Shown here: positions 56,665 to 64,000 of the stretch, piece after piece
Position numbering within the stretch: the first letter of the stretch is position 1
How the letters are laid out: each line of letters begins with the position of its first letter
Assembly (NCBI RefSeq): GCF_004022465.1
Contig: NZ_SAVA01000008.1
Coordinates: 62,001-126,000 of the forward strand
Direction of reading: 5' to 3'
Length of the DNA stretch: 64,000 nt
Source of the DNA: Rhodobacter huangdaonensis
Lineage (GTDB): Bacteria; Pseudomonadota; Alphaproteobacteria; Rhodobacterales; Rhodobacteraceae
Notes under the pieces: generated by a model
What the model was told of the DNA's origin: nothing
What the model saw: the letters and a program-made list of their open reading frames with translations, nothing else
Databases searched by the model: none
Translations under genes and position numbers: made by a program

Positions 56665-56807
56665 GGGAGAGCTCCGGTTTGAATCTGCCGGGTGCATCCT
56701 TTACGCCTGCCCCCGGCTGCGATCAAGAGACGCAGGCAGGGCGGGGGTTGACGCGTGCCCTGCCAAGGTGGCACAGCCCGTGACGGGTTCATCACAGGGG
56801 GGCGGCT

Positions 56808-57089
56808 ATGATCGTCGAGACGAGCGAAGCGCGGCTGAAGCGGATGCGGATGCGCAGCTGGCGGCGCGGCACCAAGGAGATGGACCTGATCCTCGGCCCC
56901 TGGGCGGACGAGACGCTCGCCTCGCTCGACGAGGCGACGCTGACGCTTTATGACGCGCTGCTCGAGGAAAACGACCAGGACCTTTATCTGTGGGTGTCGG
57001 CGGCGCTGCCCTGCCCGGAGGTCTATGCCGAGCTGCTGGCGACGATCGCCCATTTCGCCCGTTCGCGGCATCTGAACGTGCGCGCCTGA
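56808..57089 (+). CDS. sdhE: Succinate dehydrogenase flavinylation factor SdhE
   Basis: A 93-residue protein of the SdhE/YgfY family, with the key R20-G21-x-x-E24 motif (RGTKEMDLILG) that contacts the flavoprotein, followed by LYDALLEENDQDLYLWV. It promotes covalent FAD attachment to SdhA (and FrdA). No sdh genes are in the window. Confidence 0.92.
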   Translation: MIVETSEARLKRMRMRSWRRGTKEMDLILGPWADETLASLDEATLTLYDALLEENDQDLYLWVSAALPCPEVYAELLATIAHFARSRHLNVRA

Positions 57090-57170
57090 GCCGCCGGGCG
57101 GGGCGGGTTTAACGGAAATTTGTCTTTTCTTCGCGAGTCTCGATCCGGGAACGAGCGGCGGGAGAGACAG

Positions 57171-57692
57171 ATGACCTTTCAAACCCCCATGACGACGGTG
57201 CGCGACGAGGCGGAGCGGGACTGCCCGCCGCCGGTGCTGCTTGCGGGCTATCTCGACAGCCTGTCGCTGATCGAGCGGCTGCACCGGCTGCTGCTCGACG
57301 TGATCAAGGACGAGTTCGAGCGCACCGCGGTGCTCGACATCAACCCGGTGCAGGCGCTGTTGCTGTTCAACATCGGCGAGAACGAGGTGACCGCGGGCGA
57401 GCTGAAATCGCGCGGCTACTACCAGGGCTCGAATGTCAGCTACAACCTGAAGAAGCTGGTCGAGACCGGCTACATGCACCACCAGCGCAGCGAGGTCGAC
57501 CGCCGCTCGGTGCGGGTGCGGCTGACCGCGAAGGGGCGGCGGATGCGCGATGCGGTGGCCGAACTCTTCTGCCGCCAGGCGCGCGGCATGGAGGCGCGCG
57601 GCGCGATCGACCTTGCCCGGATCGAGGAGATGAACCGCACCCTGCGCCGGATGGAGCATGCCTGGAGCGAGCAGATCCGCTACATCTACTGA
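57171..57692 (+). CDS. ldtR: MarR-family regulator LdtR
   Basis: A 173-residue MarR-type regulator with NPVQALLLFNIGENEVTAGELKSRGYYQGSNVSYNLKKLVETGYMHHQRSEVDRRSVRVRLT (in pieces: TAGELKSRGYYQGSNVSYNL, VDRRSVRVRLT), the pattern of alphaproteobacterial LdtR. In Sinorhizobium and Liberibacter, LdtR controls an L,D-transpeptidase and osmotic-stress genes. Targets here are not visible; the next gene on the strand is a serine hydrolase. Confidence 0.85.
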   Translation: MTFQTPMTTVRDEAERDCPPPVLLAGYLDSLSLIERLHRLLLDVIKDEFERTAVLDINPVQALLLFNIGENEVTAGELKSRGYYQGSNVSYNLKKLVETGYMHHQRSEVDRRSVRVRLTAKGRRMRDAVAELFCRQARGMEARGAIDLARIEEMNRTLRRMEHAWSEQIRYIY

Positions 57693-57794
57693 GCCCCGCG
57701 GCTGACGCCGGGGCGGGCTTGCCGGGCCCGGGCGCGCCGTGCTTCCCTCTGCACAGGTCGCGACAGGGGCGGCCGGCGCGGCAGGGAGGAACGG

Positions 57795-58958
57795 ATGCGG
57801 CGGATGATGCGGATCGGGGCGCGGGTGCTGCTTGCGGTGGTGGTGCTTGCCATCGCCGTGGGCGTCTGGAAGCGCGAGGAGATCACCCGGCTCATCGCGG
57901 TGAACGGGCTGTTTTCGGAACAGCGGATCGTGCAGAACTTCTCGCACATGGACCGGCTGTTCCGCTCGCGCGTGCTTGACCGCGGCACGGGGCCGGTCTC
58001 GGCACTGCCGAAGGGGGCGGAAGAACCGATCCGCCCGGCCGAGCGCGACTGGATCACGCGCCGCACGGTCACCGCGCTGGTGATGCTGCGCGCGGGCGAG
58101 ATCGTGCAGGAGGATTATTTCCTCGGCACCGGCGCGGACGATCTGCGGATCAGCTGGTCGATGGCGAAATCGGTGCTTTCGGCGCTGTTCGGCACGGTGG
58201 TGGCCGAGGGCAAGATCCCCGATCTCGACGCACAGGTGACGGAGTATGTGCCGGCGCTGAAGGGCTCGGCCTATGACGGCACGACGATCCGCGATGTGCT
58301 GACCATGTCCTCGGGCGTTGCCTTCAACGAGGATTACATGGACTTCGGCTCCGACATCAACCGCATGGGCCGGGTGCTGGCGCTTGGCGGCTCGATGGAT
58401 GCCTTCGCCGCCTCGTTGAAGACGCGGGCGACGGCGCCGGGCCGCCACATGCACTATGTCTCGATCGACACCCATGTGCTCGGCATGGTGATCCGCGGCG
58501 CCACCGGGCGCGATCCGGTCGCGCTGATGCAGGAGCGGATCATCGCGCCGATGGGGCTCGAGGCGAGCCCGGTGATGCTGACCGATGGCGAGGGCACGGG
58601 CTTCGTGCTGGGCGGGCTGAACCTGCGCACGCGCGACTATGCCCGGATCGGCCAGATGTTCCTGCAAAAGGGCTTTTGGAACGGGCGCCAGATCGTGCCG
58701 GCGGACTGGGTCGCGGCCTCGACCGCGCATCAGGCGGCAGACGGGGCGGGCTATGGTTTCCAGTGGTGGGTGCCGGTCGACAACGCCGATCACGGCGGCG
58801 ATTACATGGCGCGCGGGATCTATGGCCAGTACATCTACGTGAACCCCGCGGCGGGCGTGGTGATCGCGGTGAACAGCGCCGATCGCGGCTTTGATGCCGA
58901 GGGCGTCAACGAGGAAAACCTTGCGATGTTCCGTGCCCTCGCGCAGGCTGCTCCCTGA
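57795..58958 (+). CDS. Membrane-anchored serine hydrolase (class-C beta-lactamase-like)
   Basis: A 387-residue protein with an N-terminal transmembrane anchor or signal (residues about 5-26), then a beta-lactamase-fold domain. The nucleophile is S122-M-A-K125 (WSMAKS). The second motif is near HYVSIDTHVLG, and GGLNLRTRDYARIGQMFLQ, WNGRQIVPADWV and GYGFQWWVP are typical of the 6-aminohexanoate-dimer-hydrolase/esterase group. Periplasmic amidase or esterase; substrate unknown. Confidence 0.85.
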   Translation: MRRMMRIGARVLLAVVVLAIAVGVWKREEITRLIAVNGLFSEQRIVQNFSHMDRLFRSRVLDRGTGPVSALPKGAEEPIRPAERDWITRRTVTALVMLRAGEIVQEDYFLGTGADDLRISWSMAKSVLSALFGTVVAEGKIPDLDAQVTEYVPALKGSAYDGTTIRDVLTMSSGVAFNEDYMDFGSDINRMGRVLALGGSMDAFAASLKTRATAPGRHMHYVSIDTHVLGMVIRGATGRDPVALMQERIIAPMGLEASPVMLTDGEGTGFVLGGLNLRTRDYARIGQMFLQKGFWNGRQIVPADWVAASTAHQAADGAGYGFQWWVPVDNADHGGDYMARGIYGQYIYVNPAAGVVIAVNSADRGFDAEGVNEENLAMFRALAQAAP

Positions 58959-58971
58959 AGGGGAGCGCGCG

Positions 58972-59352
58972 ATGGAGATGGAGCCTTCGGTCAACGTGCT
59001 GGGCGGGCCGCTCGAGCTGTGCTCGGGCGCGCCGCGCACCGGCTTCTTCCGCGACGGGCATTGCAACACCTGCTGGGAGGATGCCGGTGCGCATACCGTC
59101 TGCGCGGTGATGACGCCCGAGTTCCTCGCCTGGTCGAGCTATGTCGGCAACGATCTCGTCTCGTCACGGCCCGAGCTTGGCTTCACCGGGCTGAAACCCG
59201 GTGACCGCTGGTGCCTGTGCGCAAGGCGGTTCCTCGAGGCGCATGACGAGGGCTGTGCGCCGCCCGTCGCGCTCGAGGCGACGCATGCGCGCACGCTCGA
59301 AGTGGTGCCGCTCGAGGTGCTGCGGCTCTACCGGGTGCTGCAGCCGTTCTGA
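58972..59352 (+). CDS. DUF2237 family protein
   Basis: A 126-residue protein with the DUF2237 consensus: NVLGGPLELCSGAPRTGFFRDGHCNTC, EDAGAHTVCAVMTPEFL, GNDLVSSRPELGFTGLKPGDRWCLCARRFLEA. The spaced cysteines suggest metal or disulfide binding. No function is established. It starts 13 bp after the serine hydrolase and its 3' end overlaps the convergent epmA by 25 bp. Confidence 0.85.
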   Translation: MEMEPSVNVLGGPLELCSGAPRTGFFRDGHCNTCWEDAGAHTVCAVMTPEFLAWSSYVGNDLVSSRPELGFTGLKPGDRWCLCARRFLEAHDEGCAPPVALEATHARTLEVVPLEVLRLYRVLQPF

Positions 59353-60392
59353 GCCGGGTCGGCGACCGGGGTCCAGAGCACGTCCTCGATCCGCGGCGCC
59401 GAGGTGGCCAGCATCACCAGCCGGTCGAAGCCAAGCGCGATGCCGCTGGCCGCGGGCATCTGGGCGAGGGCGGCGAGGAAATCCTCGTCGATCGGATAGC
59501 GCTCGCCATAGATCCGGGCCTTCTCCTCCATCTCCAGCTCGAAGCGGTGGCGCTGCTCGGCGGCATCGGTCAGCTCGCCAAAGCCATTCGCCAGCTCGAC
59601 CCCGCAGGCATAGAGCTCGAAGCGCTCGGCGACACGGTCGTCATCGGGGGCGGGGCGGGCGAGCGCCGCCTCGGCCGCCGGATAGCGGTCGAGGATCGTG
59701 GCGCGGCCATGGCCGAGATGCGGTTCGACCTTCTCGACCAGAACCTTCGACAGCATCAGCGACCAGGTGTCGTCGTCGCCGACCTTGATCCCCGCGGCGC
59801 GGCATTGTGCGCGCAGCGCCCCGGCATCGGTCTCGGCGCCGCGGCAGGTGGCCAGCAGGTCGATGCCGGCATGGCGGGCAAAGGCCTCGGCGACGCTCAG
59901 CCGCTCGGGCGCGGCGAAGGGATCGCAGTCGATGCCGCGATAGCGGAACAGCCGCACCCCCGCCGCCTCGGCCGCAAGCCGCAGCATCGCTGCGCAATCG
60001 GCCATCAGCACGGTGTAATCCTCGCCCACCCGATACCATTCGAGCATGGTGAACTCGGGGCTGTGGCGGCTGCCGCGCTCGCGGTTGCGCCAGACATGGG
60101 CGAAGGCGAAGATCCGCCGCTCGCCCGCCGCCAGCAGCTTTTTCATCGCGAATTCGGGCGAGGTGTGCAGATACATCGGATGCGGCAGCCCGTCATTGCC
60201 GATCGCGGTGGTGGTGAAGGCGTGCAGATGCGCCTCGTTGCCGGGGCTGATCTGCAGGGCGCAGGGATCGACCTCGATGAAGTCGCGCGCTTCGAGCCAG
60301 TCACCGATCGCGCGCCGGGTCCGGTTGCGCGCGAGCAGGATCGGGCGGCGGTCGGCGTGACGCTCGGCGTTCCACCACGGGGTCTCGGACAT
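59328..60392 (-). CDS. epmA: EF-P--(R)-beta-lysine ligase
   Basis: A 354-residue lysyl-tRNA-synthetase-like enzyme lacking the anticodon-binding domain. Class II motifs: motif 2 FAHVWRNRERGSRHSPEFTMLEWYR and motif 3 GIALGFDRLVMLATSAP. EpmA (PoxA/GenX) adds beta-lysine to a Lys of elongation factor P, aiding ribosomes at Pro-rich stretches. It is divergent from efp, with 97 bp between the starts, which supports the assignment. The aminomutase EpmB is not in the window. Confidence 0.92.
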   Translation of the reverse strand: MSETPWWNAERHADRRPILLARNRTRRAIGDWLEARDFIEVDPCALQISPGNEAHLHAFTTTAIGNDGLPHPMYLHTSPEFAMKKLLAAGERRIFAFAHVWRNRERGSRHSPEFTMLEWYRVGEDYTVLMADCAAMLRLAAEAAGVRLFRYRGIDCDPFAAPERLSVAEAFARHAGIDLLATCRGAETDAGALRAQCRAAGIKVGDDDTWSLMLSKVLVEKVEPHLGHGRATILDRYPAAEAALARPAPDDDRVAERFELYACGVELANGFGELTDAAEQRHRFELEMEEKARIYGERYPIDEDFLAALAQMPAASGIALGFDRLVMLATSAPRIEDVLWTPVADPAQNGCSTR

Positions 60393-60489
60393 GTTCTGCG
60401 GCTTTCGACTGGAAATTCCGTTGCGGATGGTTTAGGCGCTCAGCCATCCGGGCGCCAGAGCCTGCCTTCTACAACCAGGAACCGCAATC

Positions 60490-61059
60490 ATGGCCAAAGT
60501 CATCGCCTCCTCGATCCGCAAGGGCAACGTCCTCGATATGGACGGTGTCCTCTACATCGTTCTCACCGCCGAAAACGTCCACCCGGGCAAGGGCAACTCG
60601 GTCACCCAGGTCGAGATGCGCCGCATCTCGGACGGCGTGAAGGTGTCGGAGCGCTGGCGCACCGTGGACAGCGTCGAGAAGGCGCATGTCGACGAGGCCG
60701 AGTATGACTTCCTCTACGAGGACGGCGAAGGCTATCACTTCATGAACCCCGAAACCTACGACCAGATCGCGGTGAGCGAGGATGTCGTGGGCGACGCCAA
60801 GGTTCACCTGCGCGACGGCATCCGGGTGTGGATGCTGACCCACGAGGGCGTGGCGCTGTCGATCGAGCTGCCGCAGAAGGTCACCGTCGAGGTCGAGGAG
60901 ACCGAGCCGGTGGTGAAGGGGCAGACCGCCTCGTCCTCCTACAAGCCCGCGACCTGCACCGGCGGCATCCGCGTGATGGTGCCCCCGCATATCGGCGTCG
61001 GCACCCGCATCATCATCAACACCACCGACAACTCCTACGTCGAGCGCGCGAAGGACTGA
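60490..61059 (+). CDS. efp: Elongation factor P
   Basis: A 189-residue EF-P with the three-domain shape (KOW-like, OB, C-terminal OB ending GTRIIINTTDNSYVERAKD). The modified residue is Lys34 in HPGKGN, matching the beta-lysylation target of EpmA encoded next door. It relieves ribosome stalling at polyproline. An intrinsic terminator follows. Confidence 0.97.
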   Translation: MAKVIASSIRKGNVLDMDGVLYIVLTAENVHPGKGNSVTQVEMRRISDGVKVSERWRTVDSVEKAHVDEAEYDFLYEDGEGYHFMNPETYDQIAVSEDVVGDAKVHLRDGIRVWMLTHEGVALSIELPQKVTVEVEETEPVVKGQTASSSYKPATCTGGIRVMVPPHIGVGTRIIINTTDNSYVERAKD

Positions 61060-61081
61060 TCCTTCGTCCCGATCCAGTTTG

Positions 61082-61105
61082 AAAGGCGCCCTTCGGGGCG
61101 CCTTT
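61082..61105 (+). terminator. Rho-independent terminator of efp
   Basis: Ten-base perfect stem AAAGGCGCCC/GGGCGCCTTT with a TTCG tetraloop, 22 bp after the efp stop; the stem is A/T-flanked on both sides, so it could work in either direction. Confidence 0.88.
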
Positions 61106-61124
61106 GCCGTTTCCGGAGGCCTCC

Positions 61125-61577
61125 ATGGACACGATCCTTCTACGCCCGGCCGGTGCCGCGGACCGGGCTGCCATCGCCCGGATCTGGCACGCAAGCGCGG
61201 GCCACGGCGGGGCGCCGAACCTGCCCTCGCCCTCGTTTCTGCGCGAACGGGTCGAGGCCGCGCTCGGCACGCTCTGGCCGGAGGTGACGGTGGCCGAAGA
61301 GGCGGGCGAGGTCGTCGCCTTCCTGGCACTTGCGCCCGCGCGCGGCGTGCTCGAGGAGATCTTCGTGCAGCCCGACCGGATCGGACAGGGCCTTGGCCGG
61401 CGGCTGCTTGATCTGGCAAAGCGGCGGATGCCCGGAGGGTTCACGCTCTACACCTGGGCGCAGAATGCCCCGGCGCGCGCGTTCTATGAGCGGGCCGGGC
61501 TGGTGCTGACGCAAGAGGGGCGGCATCCGGAGCGCGGCCATCCGGTGGTGCATTATGCCTGGACGCCCGGGGGCTGA
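61125..61577 (+). CDS. GNAT-family N-acetyltransferase
   Basis: A 150-residue acetyltransferase: ILLRPAGAADRAAIARIWHAS at the start, the acetyl-CoA loop IFVQPDRIGQGLGRRLLDLAK, and NAPARAFYERAGLVLTQEGRHPE near the end. Substrate unknown. Start at ATG 61125 with GGAGG upstream; it begins within the efp terminator region, 20 bp after it. Confidence 0.85.
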   Translation: MDTILLRPAGAADRAAIARIWHASAGHGGAPNLPSPSFLRERVEAALGTLWPEVTVAEEAGEVVAFLALAPARGVLEEIFVQPDRIGQGLGRRLLDLAKRRMPGGFTLYTWAQNAPARAFYERAGLVLTQEGRHPERGHPVVHYAWTPGG

Positions 61578-61583
61578 GCGGGC

Positions 61584-62012
61584 TCAGCCCTTGCGGCGCA
61601 GGCGGATCACCACATCGACGCGGCTGATCTCGGTGCCGGCGGGGGGCTCGGGCAGATGCGCGATTTCCAGCTCCTCGGGCGAGGCATCCGACAGGCGGTT
61701 GTCGTCTTCCCAGAAGAAATGCGGGTGATCGTCGATCCGGGTGTCGAAATAGCTGCGGGTGCCATCGACGGTGATCTCGTGCATGATCCCGGCATCGCAA
61801 AAGGCGCGCAGCGTGTTGTAGACGGTGGCGAGCGACACCCTCTCGCCCGCCTCGAGCGCCGAGGCATAGAGGCTTTCGGCGGTGACGTGGCGGTTCATGC
61901 CGTCGCCCACCAGCAGCGACGCCAGCGAAAGCCGCTGCCGCGTCGGGCGCAGCCCGCCCTCGGTCAGCCAGCGCTGACCTCGCTCATGTGCAAGCATCGA
62001 TGTCACGGTCAT
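61584..62012 (-). CDS. irr: Iron response regulator Irr (Fur family)
   Basis: A 142-residue Fur-superfamily protein. The winged helix is LRPTRQRLSLASLLVGDGMNRHVTAESLYASALEAGERVSLATVYNTLRAF, recognisable by LRPTRQR and VSLATVYNTL, and the dimer/metal domain has DGTRSYFDTRIDDHPHFFWED. No CxxC zinc sites of classical Fur are seen, which favours Irr. Irr senses haem status and represses iron-using genes. Divergent from the fab operon, as is usual in Rhodobacterales. Confidence 0.88.
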   Translation of the reverse strand: MTVTSMLAHERGQRWLTEGGLRPTRQRLSLASLLVGDGMNRHVTAESLYASALEAGERVSLATVYNTLRAFCDAGIMHEITVDGTRSYFDTRIDDHPHFFWEDDNRLSDASPEELEIAHLPEPPAGTEISRVDVVIRLRRKG

Positions 62013-62184
62013 GTCTCCAGAGCCAATCTATATTGCACGAAAGCCGAGGCTTTCAATGGGCAATCGGCGCCGGGCGGGGGCTTGCGGCCCGCACCGGGGG
62101 GCACCTGCGGCAGGGCCGGCCCTTGCACGTGCGCCTGCGCGGGTGATAGAGGGAAGGGGCAAACCACTGGGGGGACACGTGCCG

Positions 62185-62694
62185 ATGGCTGGCTTTCCGA
62201 CGAGCTTCGGGAAAGAGGATCTGCTGAAATGCGCGCGCGGCGAGCTGTTCGGGCCGGGCAATGCCCAGCTGCCGGCGCCGCCGATGCTGATGATGGACCG
62301 CATCACCGAGATCTCGGCCGATGGCGGGTTGCATGGCAAGGGCCATGTCGTCGCCGAATTCGACATCACCCCGGATCTGTGGTTCTTCGAATGCCATTTC
62401 CCGGGCAACCCGATCATGCCCGGCTGTCTCGGCCTTGACGGGCTGTGGCAGCTGACCGGCTTCAACCTCGGCTGGCGCGGCTGGCAGGGGCGGGGCTATG
62501 CGCTTGGCGTCGGCGAGGTGAAGCTCACCGGCATGGTGCGCCCCGATCGCAAGATGCTGACCTACAAGGTCGATTTCACCAAGGCGCTGCAGACCCGCCG
62601 GCTGACCATGGGCGTCGCCGACGGTATCGTCGAGGCCGATGGCGAAGTGATCTACATCGTCAAGGACATGAAGGTCGCGCTCTCCGAGAGCTGA
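62185..62694 (+). CDS. fabA: 3-hydroxydecanoyl-ACP dehydratase/isomerase
   Basis: A 169-residue hot-dog enzyme with catalytic H71 (FECHFPGNPIMPG) and D85 (CLGLDGLWQLTG), equivalent to E. coli His70/Asp84. It makes trans-2- and cis-3-decenoyl-ACP, the branch point to unsaturated fatty acids. The ATG at 62185 fits the usual start (MxxxPTSFxKEDLL); a GTG at 62179 is an alternative. Confidence 0.96.
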   Translation: MAGFPTSFGKEDLLKCARGELFGPGNAQLPAPPMLMMDRITEISADGGLHGKGHVVAEFDITPDLWFFECHFPGNPIMPGCLGLDGLWQLTGFNLGWRGWQGRGYALGVGEVKLTGMVRPDRKMLTYKVDFTKALQTRRLTMGVADGIVEADGEVIYIVKDMKVALSES

Positions 62695-62718
62695 CCCCCG
62701 AACACTGAGGAGGCCACC

Positions 62719-63948
62719 ATGCGCCGCGTCGTCATCACCGGTCTGGGCATCGTCTCGCCGATCGGCAATTCCGCTGCCGAAGTCACTGCCAGCCTGAAGG
62801 CCGGCCGCTCGGGCATCGTCTTCGCGCCCGATTACGCCGAGCATGGCTTCCGCAGCCAGGTCAAGGGCGAGCCGAAGATCACGCTCGAGGACCATATCGA
62901 CAAGCGCAACCTGCGCTTCATGGGGCCGGGCGCCGCCTATGCCTTCCTGTCGATGGAACAGGCGATCGCCGATGCCGGGCTTGAGGCGGACGACGTGTCG
63001 AACCCGCGCACCGGGCTGATCGTCGGTTCGGGCGGGCCCTCGACCTCGAACTTCTTCGAGGCGCATCAGATCGTCATCACCAAGGGCGCGCCGAAGCGCA
63101 TGGGGCCGTTCATGGTGACGCGCTGCATGTCCTCGACCGCCTCGGCCTGCCTCGCCACGCCCTACAAGATCAAGGGCGTGAACTATTCGATCACCTCGGC
63201 CTGCTCGACCTCGGCGCATTGCATCGGCAATGGCGCCGAGCTGATCCAGATGGGCAAGCAGGACATCGTCTTTGCCGGCGGCGGCGAGGAGCTGCACTGG
63301 ACGCTCAGCTGCCTGTTCGACGCGATGGGGGCGATGAGCTCGAAATACAACGACACGCCCGAGACCGCGAGCCGGCCGTTCGACGTGACACGCGACGGCT
63401 TCGTCATTGCGGGCGGCGGCGGCATCGTGGTGCTCGAGGAGCTCGAGCATGCGAAGGCGCGCGGCGCCAAGATCTATGCCGAGCTCACCGGTTACGGCGC
63501 CACCTCGGACGGCTATGACATGGTTGCGCCCTCGGGCGAGGGCGGCGAGCGCTCGATGCGGCTTGCCCTCGACACCCTGCCCGAAGGCCGTAAGGTCAGC
63601 TATATCAACGCGCATGGCACCTCGACGGTCGCCGGCGACGTGACCGAGATGGATGCGGTGCGCCGCGTCTTCGGCGAGGGCTCGGTGCCGCCGGTCTCCT
63701 CGACCAAGTCGCTCACCGGCCACAGCCTGGGCGCGACCGGCGTGCACGAGGCGATCTATTGCCTGCTGATGATGCAGGGCGGCTTCATCGCCGCCTCGGC
63801 CAACATCACCCAGCTTGACCCGGCGATCCGGCCCGAGGAGATTGCCACCTCTCTGCGCGAGAACGTGGAGTTCGACTCGGCGCTGTCGAACAGCTTCGGC
63901 TTCGGCGGCACCAATGCGACTCTGGTGATGAGCAAATATCGGGACTGA
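62719..63948 (+). CDS. fabB: 3-oxoacyl-ACP synthase I
   Basis: A 409-residue condensing enzyme with the Cys-His-His triad C162 (SACSTSAHC), H299 (NAHGTST) and H335 (KSLTGHSLGATG). It elongates the cis-unsaturated intermediates made by FabA. It starts 24 bp after fabA with GAGGAG upstream, and fabI follows 16 bp after its stop. Confidence 0.97.
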   Translation: MRRVVITGLGIVSPIGNSAAEVTASLKAGRSGIVFAPDYAEHGFRSQVKGEPKITLEDHIDKRNLRFMGPGAAYAFLSMEQAIADAGLEADDVSNPRTGLIVGSGGPSTSNFFEAHQIVITKGAPKRMGPFMVTRCMSSTASACLATPYKIKGVNYSITSACSTSAHCIGNGAELIQMGKQDIVFAGGGEELHWTLSCLFDAMGAMSSKYNDTPETASRPFDVTRDGFVIAGGGGIVVLEELEHAKARGAKIYAELTGYGATSDGYDMVAPSGEGGERSMRLALDTLPEGRKVSYINAHGTSTVAGDVTEMDAVRRVFGEGSVPPVSSTKSLTGHSLGATGVHEAIYCLLMMQGGFIAASANITQLDPAIRPEEIATSLRENVEFDSALSNSFGFGGTNATLVMSKYRD

Positions 63949-63964
63949 ACGGGACAGGCAGGAC

Positions 63965-64000
63965 ATGGCGGAGTTGATGAAGGGCAAGCGCGGCCTGGTG
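63965..64000 (+). CDS. fabI: Enoyl-ACP reductase, 5' end only
   Basis: Twelve codons (MAELMKGKRGLV) before the window ends. The segment matches the usual start of FabI in this operon (MxxLMKGKRGLVMG), and the position after fabA-fabB agrees. FabI reduces enoyl-ACP with NADH in the last step of the elongation cycle. Confidence 0.75.
   Translation, partial: MAELMKGKRGLV

Overview
The window is about two thirds G+C and gene-dense, and it looks like a chromosomal segment of a Rhodobacter/Paracoccus-type alphaproteobacterium (Rhodobacterales). The assignment rests on the irr-fabA-fabB-fabI order, a fused fructose PTS (fruB-fruK-fruA) of the Rhodobacter type, LdtR, a cytochrome c'/b561 pair, an EF-P/EpmA pair, several TRAP and ABC uptake systems, and short GC-rich dispersed hairpin elements tailed by a GGAGTATTT-like core. 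Nearly every long open frame opposite these genes is a high-GC shadow and is left out.

Layout. 0-0.7 kb: no intact gene, but a decayed piece of a P-type metal ATPase. 0.7-5.3 kb: an archaic (Csu-type) chaperone-usher pilus operon (SCPU subunit, chaperone, usher, two-domain SCPU tip protein). 5.3-10.8 kb: EamA exporter with divergent LysR, PaiB-like protein, tRNA-Ser(GCT), class-C-type serine hydrolase and an AraC regulator. 11.1-28.2 kb: a 17-kb catabolic cluster with a GMC oxidoreductase, HpaB-type flavin monooxygenase, NAD(P)/FAD monooxygenase, RidA, DUF1028, aldehyde dehydrogenase, LysR regulator, trimethylamine-dehydrogenase-type flavoenzyme, PotABCD-like ABC importer, amidohydrolase and ArgE-like deacylase. 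A shared LysR box (TTAGG-N5-CCTAA, a T-N11-A motif) lies before four transcription units of this cluster, which marks it as one regulon, probably for a cationic, N-methylated nitrogen compound. 28.3-34.9 kb: fructose PTS operon with a LacI-type FruR and GGGAACGTTCCC-type operators.

35-41.6 kb: housekeeping and mixed genes (ychF, trpA, lldD-like, a MarR-GNAT fusion, rplY, rhodanese, FtrA-like regulator). 41.6-46.3 kb: a TRAP transporter facing a 3-oxoacid CoA-transferase. 46.4-47.8 kb: a lipoprotein cytochrome c followed by a strikingly AT-rich single gene with a PD-(D/E)XK-like nuclease signature, inserted before parE. This is the best candidate for an undescribed, possibly defensive, gene. 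47.8-57.1 kb: parE, GST, ppk2 (with an FNR-like box), cytochrome c' and b561, a MATE pump, an aspartate aminotransferase and sdhE. 57.2-61.6 kb: ldtR, a second serine hydrolase, DUF2237, epmA/efp and a GNAT. 61.6-64 kb: irr and the fabA-fabB-fabI operon, with fabI cut by the window end.

All family names come from recognising sequence motifs by eye. No database search was run. Substrates in the catabolic cluster and the function of the AT-rich gene are inferences.
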